A stretch of 64,000 bases of DNA from Candidatus Kapaibacterium sp. GTDB taxonomy: Bacteria; Bacteroidota; Ignavibacteria; Kapaibacteriales; UBA2268. The position numbers and the translations under genes are program-made. The stretch's first letter is position 1. The number at the start of each line of letters is the position of its first letter. Shown in pieces: positions 44,137-52,675 of this stretch. The notes beneath the pieces were generated by a model. It did not search any database and was not told the DNA's origin. It worked only from the letters and a program-made list of their open reading frames with translations. Where the stretch lies: the NCBI GenBank assembly GCA_023957315.1, contig JAMLHE010000001.1, positions 248,001 through 312,000 on the forward strand. Direction: 5' to 3'.

Positions 44137-46158
44137 TTATACTATATCTCCTCCTACTGTTTTAGCAATGACTATTGGGGCAATTTTTATTGCTCCCAGC
44201 TCCGTTAAATATTTACCAATTTCTTTTACCGTTGCACCGCTATCAAATATATCGTCAATTAGTAGAACGCTTTTGCCGCGTACTTCATTTGGATGCGGCA
44301 AAAAGAAAGCTCCTTTTACATTTTCAGACTTTAGATAATTGTTCTCGAATACTTTTTGCTTTTCTGTTTCCCTGCTTTTTATCAATTCGTGAGAGATTGG
44401 GAACTTCAAAACCTGAGCAATTTTTGTGGCAAAGTTCTTCACCAAATCGCCCGATTGCGTTGGTGGAACATGAATCACCAAATCAAATCTCTCTTGCCCG
44501 AATTTATTCCTGAATGCTTTCAGCACCAATTTCAAAAGAAAGTCGGGATAATCACCGCCGCTTTCATATTTTGAAGCATGCAAAGCAGCACCGACATTCG
44601 AAACGCCATAATAGGAGGCTGCCACTCCATTTACGATATTTGAACCTTTTGTTTCGACTTCTAAGACAGGGAAATAATTTTCCCAAAAATTCTGCAATTT
44701 CTCCGACCATTCGGGAGTGACCGTCACTGTAATTCGCTTTTCGCCCGTGTTGTCACAATTGGTGAAGGTATGATTAGAAGTATCGCCCAGATAATCACAG
44801 AGAAATTTCATTCGTGATTTATCAGTTTCAACATATTCAATCATACTATCCAAGTCATCAAATTTAGCTTTTCGCAAATCTTCGAATGCTGCAGTATTTA
44901 ATGGTTGAGAATTTCGCACGTACTCATATTTCTTACTCCGTCCAATCATTACTTCCCTGATTATTCCTTGCTCCATCAGGTCAGCTTTGATTACTCTGAT
45001 TTGATTTTGCTTTAAGTTGCTGCGTTTCATTATGTCTTTTTCGCCGAGTAACTCAGATTTAACGACTTCAATCACTTTTTCATATTTTTTAATTGAGGGT
45101 CTGCCGCCTTCAATAAATGCTTCGGGCAATTTTTTATCATCGGGATTGTAGAACAAAACAATATAGCAGGGCTCACCATCTCTGCCTGCTCTGCCAATTT
45201 CTTGGTAATAGTGAATTGGTGATTGGGGAATTTGAGTATGAATTATAAATCGGATGTCGGGCTTGTCTATTCCCATGCCTAATGCGTTGGTAGAAATTAT
45301 GCACTTCCATTGGTTCGACATCAATCCATTTTCTATGGCAATTCTTGAATTCGGGTCTAATCCTGCATTGTAGGCAGTAGATGATATATTCAGATGCTCA
45401 AACCATTTCGAGAAAATTTCGGTATCAACCCTTGTACCGGTGTAAAGAATTCCGGTGCCGGGAATCTTGTTCATGTACCTACCGAGCCAAATCATCTTTT
45501 CCTCTTGGGACGAAACTTTAATAACGTACAATTTGAAATTGTCTCGCATTAAATTTCCGCGAATTGTCTGAATGTTGTTTCCGATTTGTTGGGCAACGTC
45601 AAGTTCAACTCTTTTTGTGGCTGTTGCCGTGGTTGCAAGTACGGGAAGTCCTGTTGGCAGCAGCTTAACGAGATTAATTATTCTCTTGAAAGCAGGTCTG
45701 AAGTCGTGCCCCCAAACCGAAATACAGTGCGCCTCATCAACCACAACCATTGATAAATTTATTTGGCGTGTGGCTTCAATCCAATCACTATTTTCTTGCC
45801 TTTCGGGAGCAATATAAAGGATTTGAATTCTGCCCTGTTTGGCGTCGCTGATTATTTGAGCGTTTTCTTCTGGAGTTTGCTCGCTATTGATACATTTTGC
45901 TTCTATCCCAAGTGCTGTTAATTTGCTGACTTGGTCTCTCATCAGTGCAATTAACGGAGAAAATATTACAGTTGTCCCTTTGAAAATCGTCGCCGGAAAT
46001 TGGAAACAGAGCGACTTCCCAAAGCCCGTCTTTTCAATGAGCAATACTCTTTCTCCTTTCAAAATTTTATCAATAGTGAGCCATTGCTCATCATAAAATC
46101 TTGAAAGCCTAAATGTCCGCTGCAAAATTATTTCTGCTTCTTCTCTGGTCATATTCAT
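44137..46158 (-). CDS. RecQ-type helicase fused to a C-terminal phosphoribosyltransferase domain
   Basis: The 673-residue two-part protein begins with a RecQ-like superfamily 2 helicase (residues 1 to about 340). Walker A is KTGFGKSLCF (43-52), the DEAH box VVVDEAHCISVWGHDF (138-153), motif III ATTATATKR and motif VI QEIGRAGRDGEP (319-330). Next is a winged-helix-like segment (377-403) and a degenerate RecQ zinc region, with only Cys454 and Cys468 (FTNCDNT) remaining of the usual four. Residues about 490-673 are a type I phosphoribosyltransferase domain. Its PRPP loop is VLLIDDIFDSGATVKE (631-646), preceded by PPTQSGDLV and SHELIKSRE, the arrangement of ComFC-like PRTases. The dprA-like gene starts one base after its stop. 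Function is inferred: helicase, PRTase and DprA domains suggest a DNA-sensing anti-phage or competence-related system. Confidence 0.9.
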   Translation of the reverse strand: MNMTREEAEIILQRTFRLSRFYDEQWLTIDKILKGERVLLIEKTGFGKSLCFQFPATIFKGTTVIFSPLIALMRDQVSKLTALGIEAKCINSEQTPEENAQIISDAKQGRIQILYIAPERQENSDWIEATRQINLSMVVVDEAHCISVWGHDFRPAFKRIINLVKLLPTGLPVLATTATATKRVELDVAQQIGNNIQTIRGNLMRDNFKLYVIKVSSQEEKMIWLGRYMNKIPGTGILYTGTRVDTEIFSKWFEHLNISSTAYNAGLDPNSRIAIENGLMSNQWKCIISTNALGMGIDKPDIRFIIHTQIPQSPIHYYQEIGRAGRDGEPCYIVLFYNPDDKKLPEAFIEGGRPSIKKYEKVIEVVKSELLGEKDIMKRSNLKQNQIRVIKADLMEQGIIREVMIGRSKKYEYVRNSQPLNTAAFEDLRKAKFDDLDSMIEYVETDKSRMKFLCDYLGDTSNHTFTNCDNTGEKRITVTVTPEWSEKLQNFWENYFPVLEVETKGSNIVNGVAASYYGVSNVGAALHASKYESGGDYPDFLLKLVLKAFRNKFGQERFDLVIHVPPTQSGDLVKNFATKIAQVLKFPISHELIKSRETEKQKVFENNYLKSENVKGAFFLPHPNEVRGKSVLLIDDIFDSGATVKEIGKYLTELGAIKIAPIVIAKTVGGDIV

Positions 46159-46221
46159 AATTAGAATATTATTGAATAAACAAAATTAGCAAAAAAAATT
46201 AAATAAATACAAATCAATTTT

Positions 46222-46257
46222 CTGAACAGGATTATCAAGATTACAGCATGGACAGGA
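46222..46257 (+). repeat. Dispersed repeat, copy 2
   Basis: This 36-bp sequence starts CTGAACAGGATTATCAAGAT. It matches the reverse complement of 22334-22369 at 34 of 36 positions. It lies 64 bp upstream of the recQ-PRTase start, in the gap to the RND pump gene. Confidence 0.75.
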
Positions 46258-46262
46258 GTAAT

Positions 46263-46293
46263 TTCATCCCGTCTTTGTAACAACTGACGGAAC
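46263..46293. repeat. Palindromic repeat element, copy 2
   Basis: CCGTCTTTGTAACAACTGACGG at 46269-46290, within a block starting TTCATCCC and ending GACGGAAC, is a diverged copy of the element at 21886-21918 (shared core TTGTAACAAC and CCGTC/GACGG arms). Only 5 nt separate it from the dispersed repeat to its left. Confidence 0.65.
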
Positions 46294-46326
46294 AGAAAGT
46301 GTAGAGATGCTAATTTGCAAATGTTT

Positions 46327-49300
46327 CTATTTGTTTTTGCTAAATTTTTCTTTCGCAGTGTCAACCCAATAATAAACCATTGGTACTAAAAACACTGTCA
46401 AAATTAGCGAGGAAAGCAGACCTCCAATAATGACCCATGCTAAACCGTTTTTCCATTCCGCTGCGGTACCTGTTGCCAATGCAATCGGTAGCATTCCAAA
46501 AACCATCGAAAGTGTTGTCATCAGTATGGGTCTCATTCGCTCTTTTCCTGCAATAATTAAAGCGTCTCTAAAGTGTTTGCCTCCGGCTTTTAATTGATTG
46601 GTAAAATCAACAATTAGAATGGCGTTCTTGGTCACTAAGCCCATCAACATTATCAGCCCCAATAGGGCAAATAGACTTAAATTGCTCAATGTTAGGTTTA
46701 ATGCTAAGAAAGCACCAATGGCAGCCACAGGAATGGAGAACAAAACCACAAAAGGATAAATGAAGTTGTCATATAAGGCAACTAAAATAAGATAAATCAA
46801 CAAAAATGAAATAAGCAATACTGAACCTAATGCACCGAAACTATCATTTTGTCTTTTGATGTCGCCACCCCAAGTCATTTCCACTTCTTTAGGCAAAGGA
46901 TTATCTTTCAGATAAGCTACTACATCGTCGGCAACAGTTCCGGAGGGTCTGCCCAATGCGTCAGAAGTCAGAGTAACAGCCGGTTGGCGGTCTTTTCTTT
47001 CTAATAATGATGGGGAATTGTCATGCTGAACGCTCGCAAATTGTGAGATTTTCACAGGGATACCCATTTGATTCGTTATGGTTAGTTGTTGTACATCTTC
47101 AAAATTTTGCCTACTGAACTCATTTAAGCGAATTCTAATGGGATATTCTATACCTACTTCAGTTAAAGTAGCGTCATCATTACCTGTATAAGCGGCTCTA
47201 AGATTTAATCCAACATAAGCGGTATTCAACCCCAGCCGTTGCATCTTATCTTTATCGGGGATTATTTTGAATTCGGGACTTCCCTCTTCGACCGATAAGC
47301 GAACATTATCGGCACCGGGAATAGTTTCAATTACAGACTTTAATTCTTTGGCATGGTGCATAACCAGATTTGAATTAATTCCACTCAATGTAATTTCGAT
47401 TGGTGCAGAGCGAGGAACTAACCCCAAAGCTGCCATTGAATAATTTATACCCGGGAAATTCATTTGCAAATCACTTCGCAATCGTCGCATGAATTCTTCG
47501 GTTCTAATATTATTTCTTTCTTTCTTAGTTTTTAATTGAATGGTAAATTCAGTCTTATTGGGCGAACCAACTCCCAAACTTCCAATTCCGGTGCTAGGAC
47601 CACCTATGTTGCTGAAAACCGTTGATACTTCCGGTTGAGATATTATGAATTGCTCAATTTCGGAGGATACTAAATTATTTTGTTCGATAGATATATACTT
47701 ATCATATTCCAATGCTAACCTGAATTTTCCTTGGTCACCCGTAGAAATCAATTCTTTTCCAATTATACCTTGCTTAAGTATACCAAATGTCATCACAAAA
47801 AGTAGCAGGACAATTCCCGAAAAAATAAGTTTATGACTCAGAACCCATTCCAATTTTCTACCGTACCAATTGATAAAGACTTCCAATTGCTTTTCGAACC
47901 AAAGTAAGAAGCGATTAAAGAGATTTGTCGCTTGCAAATCTTCTTTTTTCCCAATTCGTGAAGCCATCCAGGGCGTAAGAGTGAATCCCACTAATAAGCT
48001 GGTAAGAGTAGAGGTTACAACTACTACCGAAAATTGTTTGAGCATATCTGCCACGAATACCTGTAGAAACAAAATGGGTATAAACACTACAACATCAACT
48101 AAAGTGATGGAGACTGCCGAGAATCCAATTTCCATTCTGCCCTCCATAGCAGCTGTTCTTTTCTTTTTACCCATATCTAAGTGACGCTGGATATTTTCCA
48201 AAACTACGGTGGCATCATCAACCAATATGCCAATGATTAATGACATGGCTAAAAGCGTCATTAGGTTCAAGGTGTATCCCAATATCCACATTACAGCAAA
48301 TGCAGTAACCAAGGAAGTTGGGATTGCCACAAGAACTATGATTGAATTTCTCAGACTTCGCAAAAATAGTAGCATTACAAGCGACACTAAAAATACTGCC
48401 AAAATTAAGTCTATAATCACAGAATTTACTGCGGCAATTGTGTTATCTGTACTGTCGTCGGCAATGATGAATTGTAATTCCGAATCAGGATTCTGTGACT
48501 CTATTGCTGCAAATTTTTCTCTTACCAATTCCGAAACGTCAACAGCGTTGGCATCACCTTGCTTTTTCAGAAGAAGACCAATACCACCTATGCCATTGTA
48601 TCGGCTTATGGATGTGGTTTCTTTTATACCGTCAATGATATCAGCCACATCTTTTACATAAATAGGGCTACCCTGAATAGGCATTGCAATCTGTACATTT
48701 TCAATGTCTTTTAGTTTTGTGAATTTCCCTGTTAATCGAACTGAATTGCTTTCTTTATCAGTTTGAACCTTTCCGGCAGGCAAATCTAATCCCGAACGAT
48801 TAATCGCTTCAACCACCTGATACAATGAAATTCTGTACAATTCCAGTTTGTCCTGATTCACTTGCACTTGTATTTCTCTTTCTTCCCCACCTAAAACCGT
48901 TATCTCTGCCACACCCTTAATTTGTTGAATTTGAGGCAGATAATCATCAATCATTTTTTGATAAAACTCTGTGGCAGGCAAATTACTTGTTGCACTGATA
49001 GACATTATTGGTAAATCGTTAGGCGAAACTTTGCTCATAACAGGGCTTAAAATTTCATTCGGCAAATCTTTGCGAATATTGTCAATGTACCGTTGAGCAT
49101 CTTGCATTGTTTTGTCTAAGTCAGTTCCATATTTTAGATTAGCAATAATGATGGAGGCATTTGGTAACGACTTGGTAACCAAGTAATCAACGCCTTCCAA
49201 ATTCGATAGGGCATCTTCGATTTTTCTTGAGACCGAACTCTCTACTTCGTTTGGCTCGGCTCCGGGATATACCGTTTTGATTACAACTACCGGTTGGTTA

Positions 49301-49419
49301 AAGTCCGGCATTAATTCATAACTCAAATTCTTATACCCGATATAACCTAATAAGATAAATACACTGAATAATACTATTATCAGCGATGGTCTTTTGATTG
49401 AAATTTCTGTAATGTTCAT
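46327..49419 (-). CDS. RND-family efflux pump inner-membrane subunit (AcrB/HAE1 type)
   Basis: The 1030-residue inner-membrane trimer subunit exchanges protons for drugs or other hydrophobic compounds. An N-terminal helix leads ITEISIKRPSLIIVLFSVF, as in AcrB. Periplasmic porter parts include YPGAEPNEVESSVSRKIEDA. The proton-relay aspartates are in LVDDATVVLENIQRHLDMG, near residue 400. A second helical bundle includes NAILIVDFTNQLK. It is the last gene of the tetR-tolC-MFP-(four-helix gene)-RND operon. ATG at 49419 is preferred over an in-frame TTG at 49425. The specific substrate is unknown. Confidence 0.93.
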   Translation of the reverse strand: MNITEISIKRPSLIIVLFSVFILLGYIGYKNLSYELMPDFNQPVVVIKTVYPGAEPNEVESSVSRKIEDALSNLEGVDYLVTKSLPNASIIIANLKYGTDLDKTMQDAQRYIDNIRKDLPNEILSPVMSKVSPNDLPIMSISATSNLPATEFYQKMIDDYLPQIQQIKGVAEITVLGGEEREIQVQVNQDKLELYRISLYQVVEAINRSGLDLPAGKVQTDKESNSVRLTGKFTKLKDIENVQIAMPIQGSPIYVKDVADIIDGIKETTSISRYNGIGGIGLLLKKQGDANAVDVSELVREKFAAIESQNPDSELQFIIADDSTDNTIAAVNSVIIDLILAVFLVSLVMLLFLRSLRNSIIVLVAIPTSLVTAFAVMWILGYTLNLMTLLAMSLIIGILVDDATVVLENIQRHLDMGKKKRTAAMEGRMEIGFSAVSITLVDVVVFIPILFLQVFVADMLKQFSVVVVTSTLTSLLVGFTLTPWMASRIGKKEDLQATNLFNRFLLWFEKQLEVFINWYGRKLEWVLSHKLIFSGIVLLLFVMTFGILKQGIIGKELISTGDQGKFRLALEYDKYISIEQNNLVSSEIEQFIISQPEVSTVFSNIGGPSTGIGSLGVGSPNKTEFTIQLKTKKERNNIRTEEFMRRLRSDLQMNFPGINYSMAALGLVPRSAPIEITLSGINSNLVMHHAKELKSVIETIPGADNVRLSVEEGSPEFKIIPDKDKMQRLGLNTAYVGLNLRAAYTGNDDATLTEVGIEYPIRIRLNEFSRQNFEDVQQLTITNQMGIPVKISQFASVQHDNSPSLLERKDRQPAVTLTSDALGRPSGTVADDVVAYLKDNPLPKEVEMTWGGDIKRQNDSFGALGSVLLISFLLIYLILVALYDNFIYPFVVLFSIPVAAIGAFLALNLTLSNLSLFALLGLIMLMGLVTKNAILIVDFTNQLKAGGKHFRDALIIAGKERMRPILMTTLSMVFGMLPIALATGTAAEWKNGLAWVIIGGLLSSLILTVFLVPMVYYWVDTAKEKFSKNK

Positions 49420-49424
49420 AATCA

Positions 49425-49456
49425 ATTAAAAATTAGTAATTAAAAATTAAGAATTA
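49425..49456. repeat. Short degenerate heptamer-like repeat between the RND and four-helix genes
   Basis: A run of TTAAAAATTAGTAATTAAAAATTAAG-like words supplies the stop codon of the four-helix gene (49447-49449). Compared with the two long arrays, its AATTCTT word has the opposite orientation. AAAAATTAAGAA at 49442-49453 is an inverted copy of TTCTTAATTTTT at 49815-49826, on the other side of the four-helix gene. Confidence 0.55.
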
Positions 49457-49806
49457 GCTTCCTTTGAGGACAGGAGGATAGAAGATAGAATTTTACATAA
49501 TTCTTCTACATCATGCAGAATACTATCAGCTTCTTTTTCTTCTAAATATTGAGTGGCTTTTAATAATTTCAGCCAATACATTGTTTCTCTCGCTTCTTTG
49601 TATGCGATAGAAATTTTGGCTATAAAGTCTTTTTTAGATTGACCTCCGATGGCTTCTTCCACATTTGCTCCAATACTTGTACCACTCCGAAGCAACTGTT
49701 TTGATAAAACAAATTCTTTCTTTTCAGCCAATAAGTATTTGTAGAGATTGACAATTCTGATAGCAAAAGCAAATGATTTGTCTTGAATGATATTGTTCGT
49801 TTTCAT
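49447..49806 (-). CDS. Four-helix bundle protein, 23S rRNA intervening-sequence (IVP/S23) family
   Basis: The 119-residue helical protein has the family pattern: SFAFAIRIVNLYKYLLAEKK, LSKQLLRSGTSIGANVEEA (the RSG-x-S-I-x-A-N-x-E-E signature), SKKDFIAKISIAYKEARET and a final helix YWLKLLKA. Such proteins were first found encoded in intervening sequences of 23S rRNA genes and form pentamers; their role is unknown, and they also occur as isolated accessory genes. Here the gene interrupts an efflux operon, in the same orientation. It is bounded by 12-bp inverted words and by a heptamer array upstream. Its last codons and TAA come from the repeat. Confidence 0.9.
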   Translation of the reverse strand: MKTNNIIQDKSFAFAIRIVNLYKYLLAEKKEFVLSKQLLRSGTSIGANVEEAIGGQSKKDFIAKISIAYKEARETMYWLKLLKATQYLEEKEADSILHDVEELCKILSSILLSSKEANS

Positions 49807-49833
49807 ATTATTATTTCTTAATTTTTATTTGAC

Positions 49834-49970
49834 AATTCTTAATTCTCAATTCTCAATTCTCAATTCTTAATTCTCAATTCCTAATTCTCAATTCCTAATT
49901 CTCAATTCCTAATTCTCAATTCCTAATTCTCAATTCTCAATTCTTAATTCTTAATTCTTAATTCTTAATT
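49834..49970. repeat. Heptanucleotide tandem array A (19.6 units)
   Basis: The array has nineteen complete 7-bp units plus four bases, unit AATTCTT, AATTCTC or AATTCCT on the + strand. It lies between the four-helix gene and the MFP gene and includes the last codons and TAA of the MFP gene (49958-49960). On the minus (coding) strand each unit reads AAT followed by TAA, TGA or TAG and then G. Confidence 0.97.
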
Positions 49971-51016
49971 GAAATATTAGCGCCGTCATATAAATTGATG
50001 AATCCATTTGTGATAATAACATCGCCTGCTTTCAAACCATTCGATATAAGCGCTTTATTCTGAATTCGTTCTGAAACGCTTATGTTCTGCAATACAGCCT
50101 TATTGTCTTTTACCAAATATACTTGTTGCTGATTTGAAGTACCTACGATAGCTGAAGCAGGAATCATGATGCCTTTTTCTTGATTTTCGTTCGATAAAAA
50201 TGCTTTTCCAAACATTCCGGATTTAATTTTGAAATCGGAAGTGTTTTTCACTTTAAACTGAACCGGAAAACTACTACCCATATTTGCCTTACTGCCTACC
50301 ATGATAAGCGAACCATCGAGAGCAAAGTCGGGATAAACATCAGCTTTGATTGAGTAAATATTATCCAATTTGAAATTTGATAATGCACTTTCCGGTATAT
50401 TTACAGTGAATTTTAAAGTTGAAATGTCCGTTAACTGAAGTAAGGGTACTCCAGGCGCTGCGAATGAACCTACTTCACTCAGTTTTGCTGTTATCACACC
50501 GTCAAAAGGTGCTTTGATGATGGTTTTGCTTATTTGCTCCAATAGTGTAGCCTTTTGGACTTTTGCGGATTTCAAGCCTAATTCAGCTTTTTCTAATTGG
50601 ACACCTTGAATGGCATCTGCTTTAACTAAAATTTGATAGCGTTCAAAGTCTGCTTCTAATCCTTCAATCTGCACTTCAACAGTCTGTAGTTGTAGTTTTA
50701 ATAGAGAATTATCTAACTGTATTAACGACTGACCCTTTTTGACATAGCTTCCAACATCTACAAAAATTCCATTGATTTTACCCTGTAATTCAGAGCTCAA
50801 TTTCGATTCCTTATTTGGCTCGAAAGTCCCGCTATAACTCAATTCGTCCCCAATAAATTCATTTCGAATAGAATCTACCCGGACATTGATTGCTTGCTCT
50901 TTATCGTATTGATAAACTCTATCTTGAGCAATTTCTTTGTTGGATATCAACTTAATGACAACGAAGGCTATCAATGCAGCCCCCAACAACAATCCAATTA
51001 TTCTTTTCCAATTCAT
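49958..51016 (-). CDS. RND efflux periplasmic adaptor (membrane fusion protein, HlyD/AcrA type)
   Basis: The 352-residue product has an N-terminal membrane anchor (MNWKRIIGLLLGAALIAFVVIK). The split biotinyl-lipoyl domain is present (LSSELQGKINGIFVDVGSYV, and TIIKAPFDGVITAKLSEVGS), with a coiled-coil hairpin between them and a beta-barrel domain after (LKFTVNIPESALSNFKLD). It bridges the RND pump and the TolC-type outer-membrane channel. The last residues SIKN and the stop come from heptamer array A, so the natural C-terminus may once have been different. Confidence 0.92.
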   Translation of the reverse strand: MNWKRIIGLLLGAALIAFVVIKLISNKEIAQDRVYQYDKEQAINVRVDSIRNEFIGDELSYSGTFEPNKESKLSSELQGKINGIFVDVGSYVKKGQSLIQLDNSLLKLQLQTVEVQIEGLEADFERYQILVKADAIQGVQLEKAELGLKSAKVQKATLLEQISKTIIKAPFDGVITAKLSEVGSFAAPGVPLLQLTDISTLKFTVNIPESALSNFKLDNIYSIKADVYPDFALDGSLIMVGSKANMGSSFPVQFKVKNTSDFKIKSGMFGKAFLSNENQEKGIMIPASAIVGTSNQQQVYLVKDNKAVLQNISVSERIQNKALISNGLKAGDVIITNGFINLYDGANISIKN

Positions 51017-51039
51017 ATTATTATTAATTTATAGTTGAT

Positions 51040-51239
51040 AATTCTTAATTCTCAATTCTCAGTTCTCAATTCTCAATTCTCAATTCTCAATTCTTAATTC
51101 TTAATTCTCAATTCTTAATTCTTAATTCTCAATTCTTAATTCTCAATTCTCAATTCTCAATTCTTAATTCTTAATTCTCAATTCTCAATTCTCAATTCTC
51201 AATTCTCAATTCTCAATTCTTAATTCTTAATTCTTAATT
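51040..51239. repeat. Heptanucleotide tandem array B (28.6 units)
   Basis: The array has twenty-eight complete 7-bp units plus four bases, AATTCTT or AATTCTC with one AGTTCTC variant. It fills nearly the whole gap between the MFP and TolC genes and extends 13 bp into the TolC reading frame, supplying its last codons (SIKN) and TAA (51227-51229). All units carry a stop codon on the minus strand. Confidence 0.97.
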
Positions 51240-52561
51240 GATAAGTTTCCGCTTACTTTTTTCAGTTCTAAATCAGCTTTCAGATAATCTATTACTGAAG
51301 ACAGGTATGATTGTTGTGCTTCACGCAAAGTATTGTCAGCTAATATCACATCCGTGAGATTTGCCAACCCCTGTTTCTGCTGTAATATCGTTTGTTGGTA
51401 AATCTCAGTAGCAAACTTGATTTGCTCTTTTGTCTTTTCAATAGAATAATATGCAACTTTTATTTGCGATTTTGCGTTTTCTGTCTGCATATTGCTCTGG
51501 TCAGTGATTAAGTCAAATTGAAGCTCATTGTTTAGTACTTCAATATTTTTTTGATTAATTTTTTGTTTCGTTACTGTACCGTTGAACAGAGGATATGAAA
51601 GTTGAATGCCTGCAAAACCGATTGGGTAAAAATTCAAGAAACTATTAGGCTGCTTATCATATCCAAAACCGCTTGCTCCATAAGAAGCTATGAGATTAAG
51701 CGAAGGTAAAAATCTCGATTTATTCAATGTGCTTATCTCATTGGCTAACAAATTGTTTTGAGTCTTCACAATTTGCATATCCAAAGTAATTGACTTGCTG
51801 TATTCGTTACTTTTTTGAAATTCAATTTCCGGTTCAATCTGAAGATTTTGCTCGATTGGAATGCCTATAGCGAATTTCAAAGCATTCAGGACTTGGTTGA
51901 ATTTACTTAATACAATTTCTTTCTGTGTTGATAATTGTGCCACTTGCAATTCCACTTTACCAACATCTGTACCTTTTGCTAAAAGTTGCTCTTTGAGCAA
52001 TTGCATATTTATCAAAAGCCTTTCTGAATTCACAAGATTGCTGTCAATAAAAATCATTTGATGATGCAAAATTTGTGCGTTGTAATAGAGATTCGAGATT
52101 TCAAAAAAGATTTGCTCCTCGGACTTCCGAAATTGCAATTCTGCTAATTCCGTAGCTACTTTCGTTGTTTTAATGGAACCATAAACTTGTGGATTATACA
52201 ATATCATCGAAAATTGCAAATTCGCATTGATGTTATGCGGAACACCAAACTGAGCCTCTCTAAATTGACCTTCTTCTGCTGCCGGATTAAAGGTTGATAG
52301 AGGCATCAGTTGGTAAGGCAGATTTGTAAAGTATTTGTAATCAACATTGGCGTTAACTTTGGGAAGCAAATTAGCTTTGGATTCCTTATGCCGGAACTCA
52401 CTAATAGCAATATTGTTTTTACCGATTTGAAGGCTCTTATTGTTCTCTTGTGCTGCCTCAATACATTGATTCAGTGTCCAAACTTGTGCTTGAACTGTAT
52501 TCAATCCCAACATGAGAATGATGAGGATGAAGAAATGTTTGTGAATATTTACTAACTTCAT
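51227..52561 (-). CDS. Outer-membrane efflux channel (TolC family)
   Basis: The 444-residue product has a signal peptide (FFILIILMLGLNTVQAQ). Two outer-membrane efflux protein repeats follow. The first begins WTLNQCIEAAQENNKSLQIG and contains GVPHNINANLQF; the second contains SRFLPSLNLIASYG and IGFAGIQLSYPLFNGT. Long amphipathic helices as in TolC separate them. It forms the outer-membrane exit of the tripartite pump with the MFP and RND genes downstream. The normal order (TolC-MFP-RND) with a TetR regulator first is typical of Bacteroidota pumps. Confidence 0.92.
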   Translation of the reverse strand: MKLVNIHKHFFILIILMLGLNTVQAQVWTLNQCIEAAQENNKSLQIGKNNIAISEFRHKESKANLLPKVNANVDYKYFTNLPYQLMPLSTFNPAAEEGQFREAQFGVPHNINANLQFSMILYNPQVYGSIKTTKVATELAELQFRKSEEQIFFEISNLYYNAQILHHQMIFIDSNLVNSERLLINMQLLKEQLLAKGTDVGKVELQVAQLSTQKEIVLSKFNQVLNALKFAIGIPIEQNLQIEPEIEFQKSNEYSKSITLDMQIVKTQNNLLANEISTLNKSRFLPSLNLIASYGASGFGYDKQPNSFLNFYPIGFAGIQLSYPLFNGTVTKQKINQKNIEVLNNELQFDLITDQSNMQTENAKSQIKVAYYSIEKTKEQIKFATEIYQQTILQQKQGLANLTDVILADNTLREAQQSYLSSVIDYLKADLELKKVSGNLSIKN

Positions 52562-52675
52562 GGTTTAAAATTTTTTATTTTTTAAAATTATTATTACAAT
52601 TCCTTGTGACTTTTCCTTGCATCGTACAGCTTTGGATTAGAATTGAGGCTGCAAAGATTCTTACTCTGTTCATGA

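Noticed and set aside
49834..51239. Possible CRISPR arrays
   Set aside because: The units are 7 bp, tandem and without spacers; there are no 20-40 bp repeats with unique spacers and no cas genes in the window.
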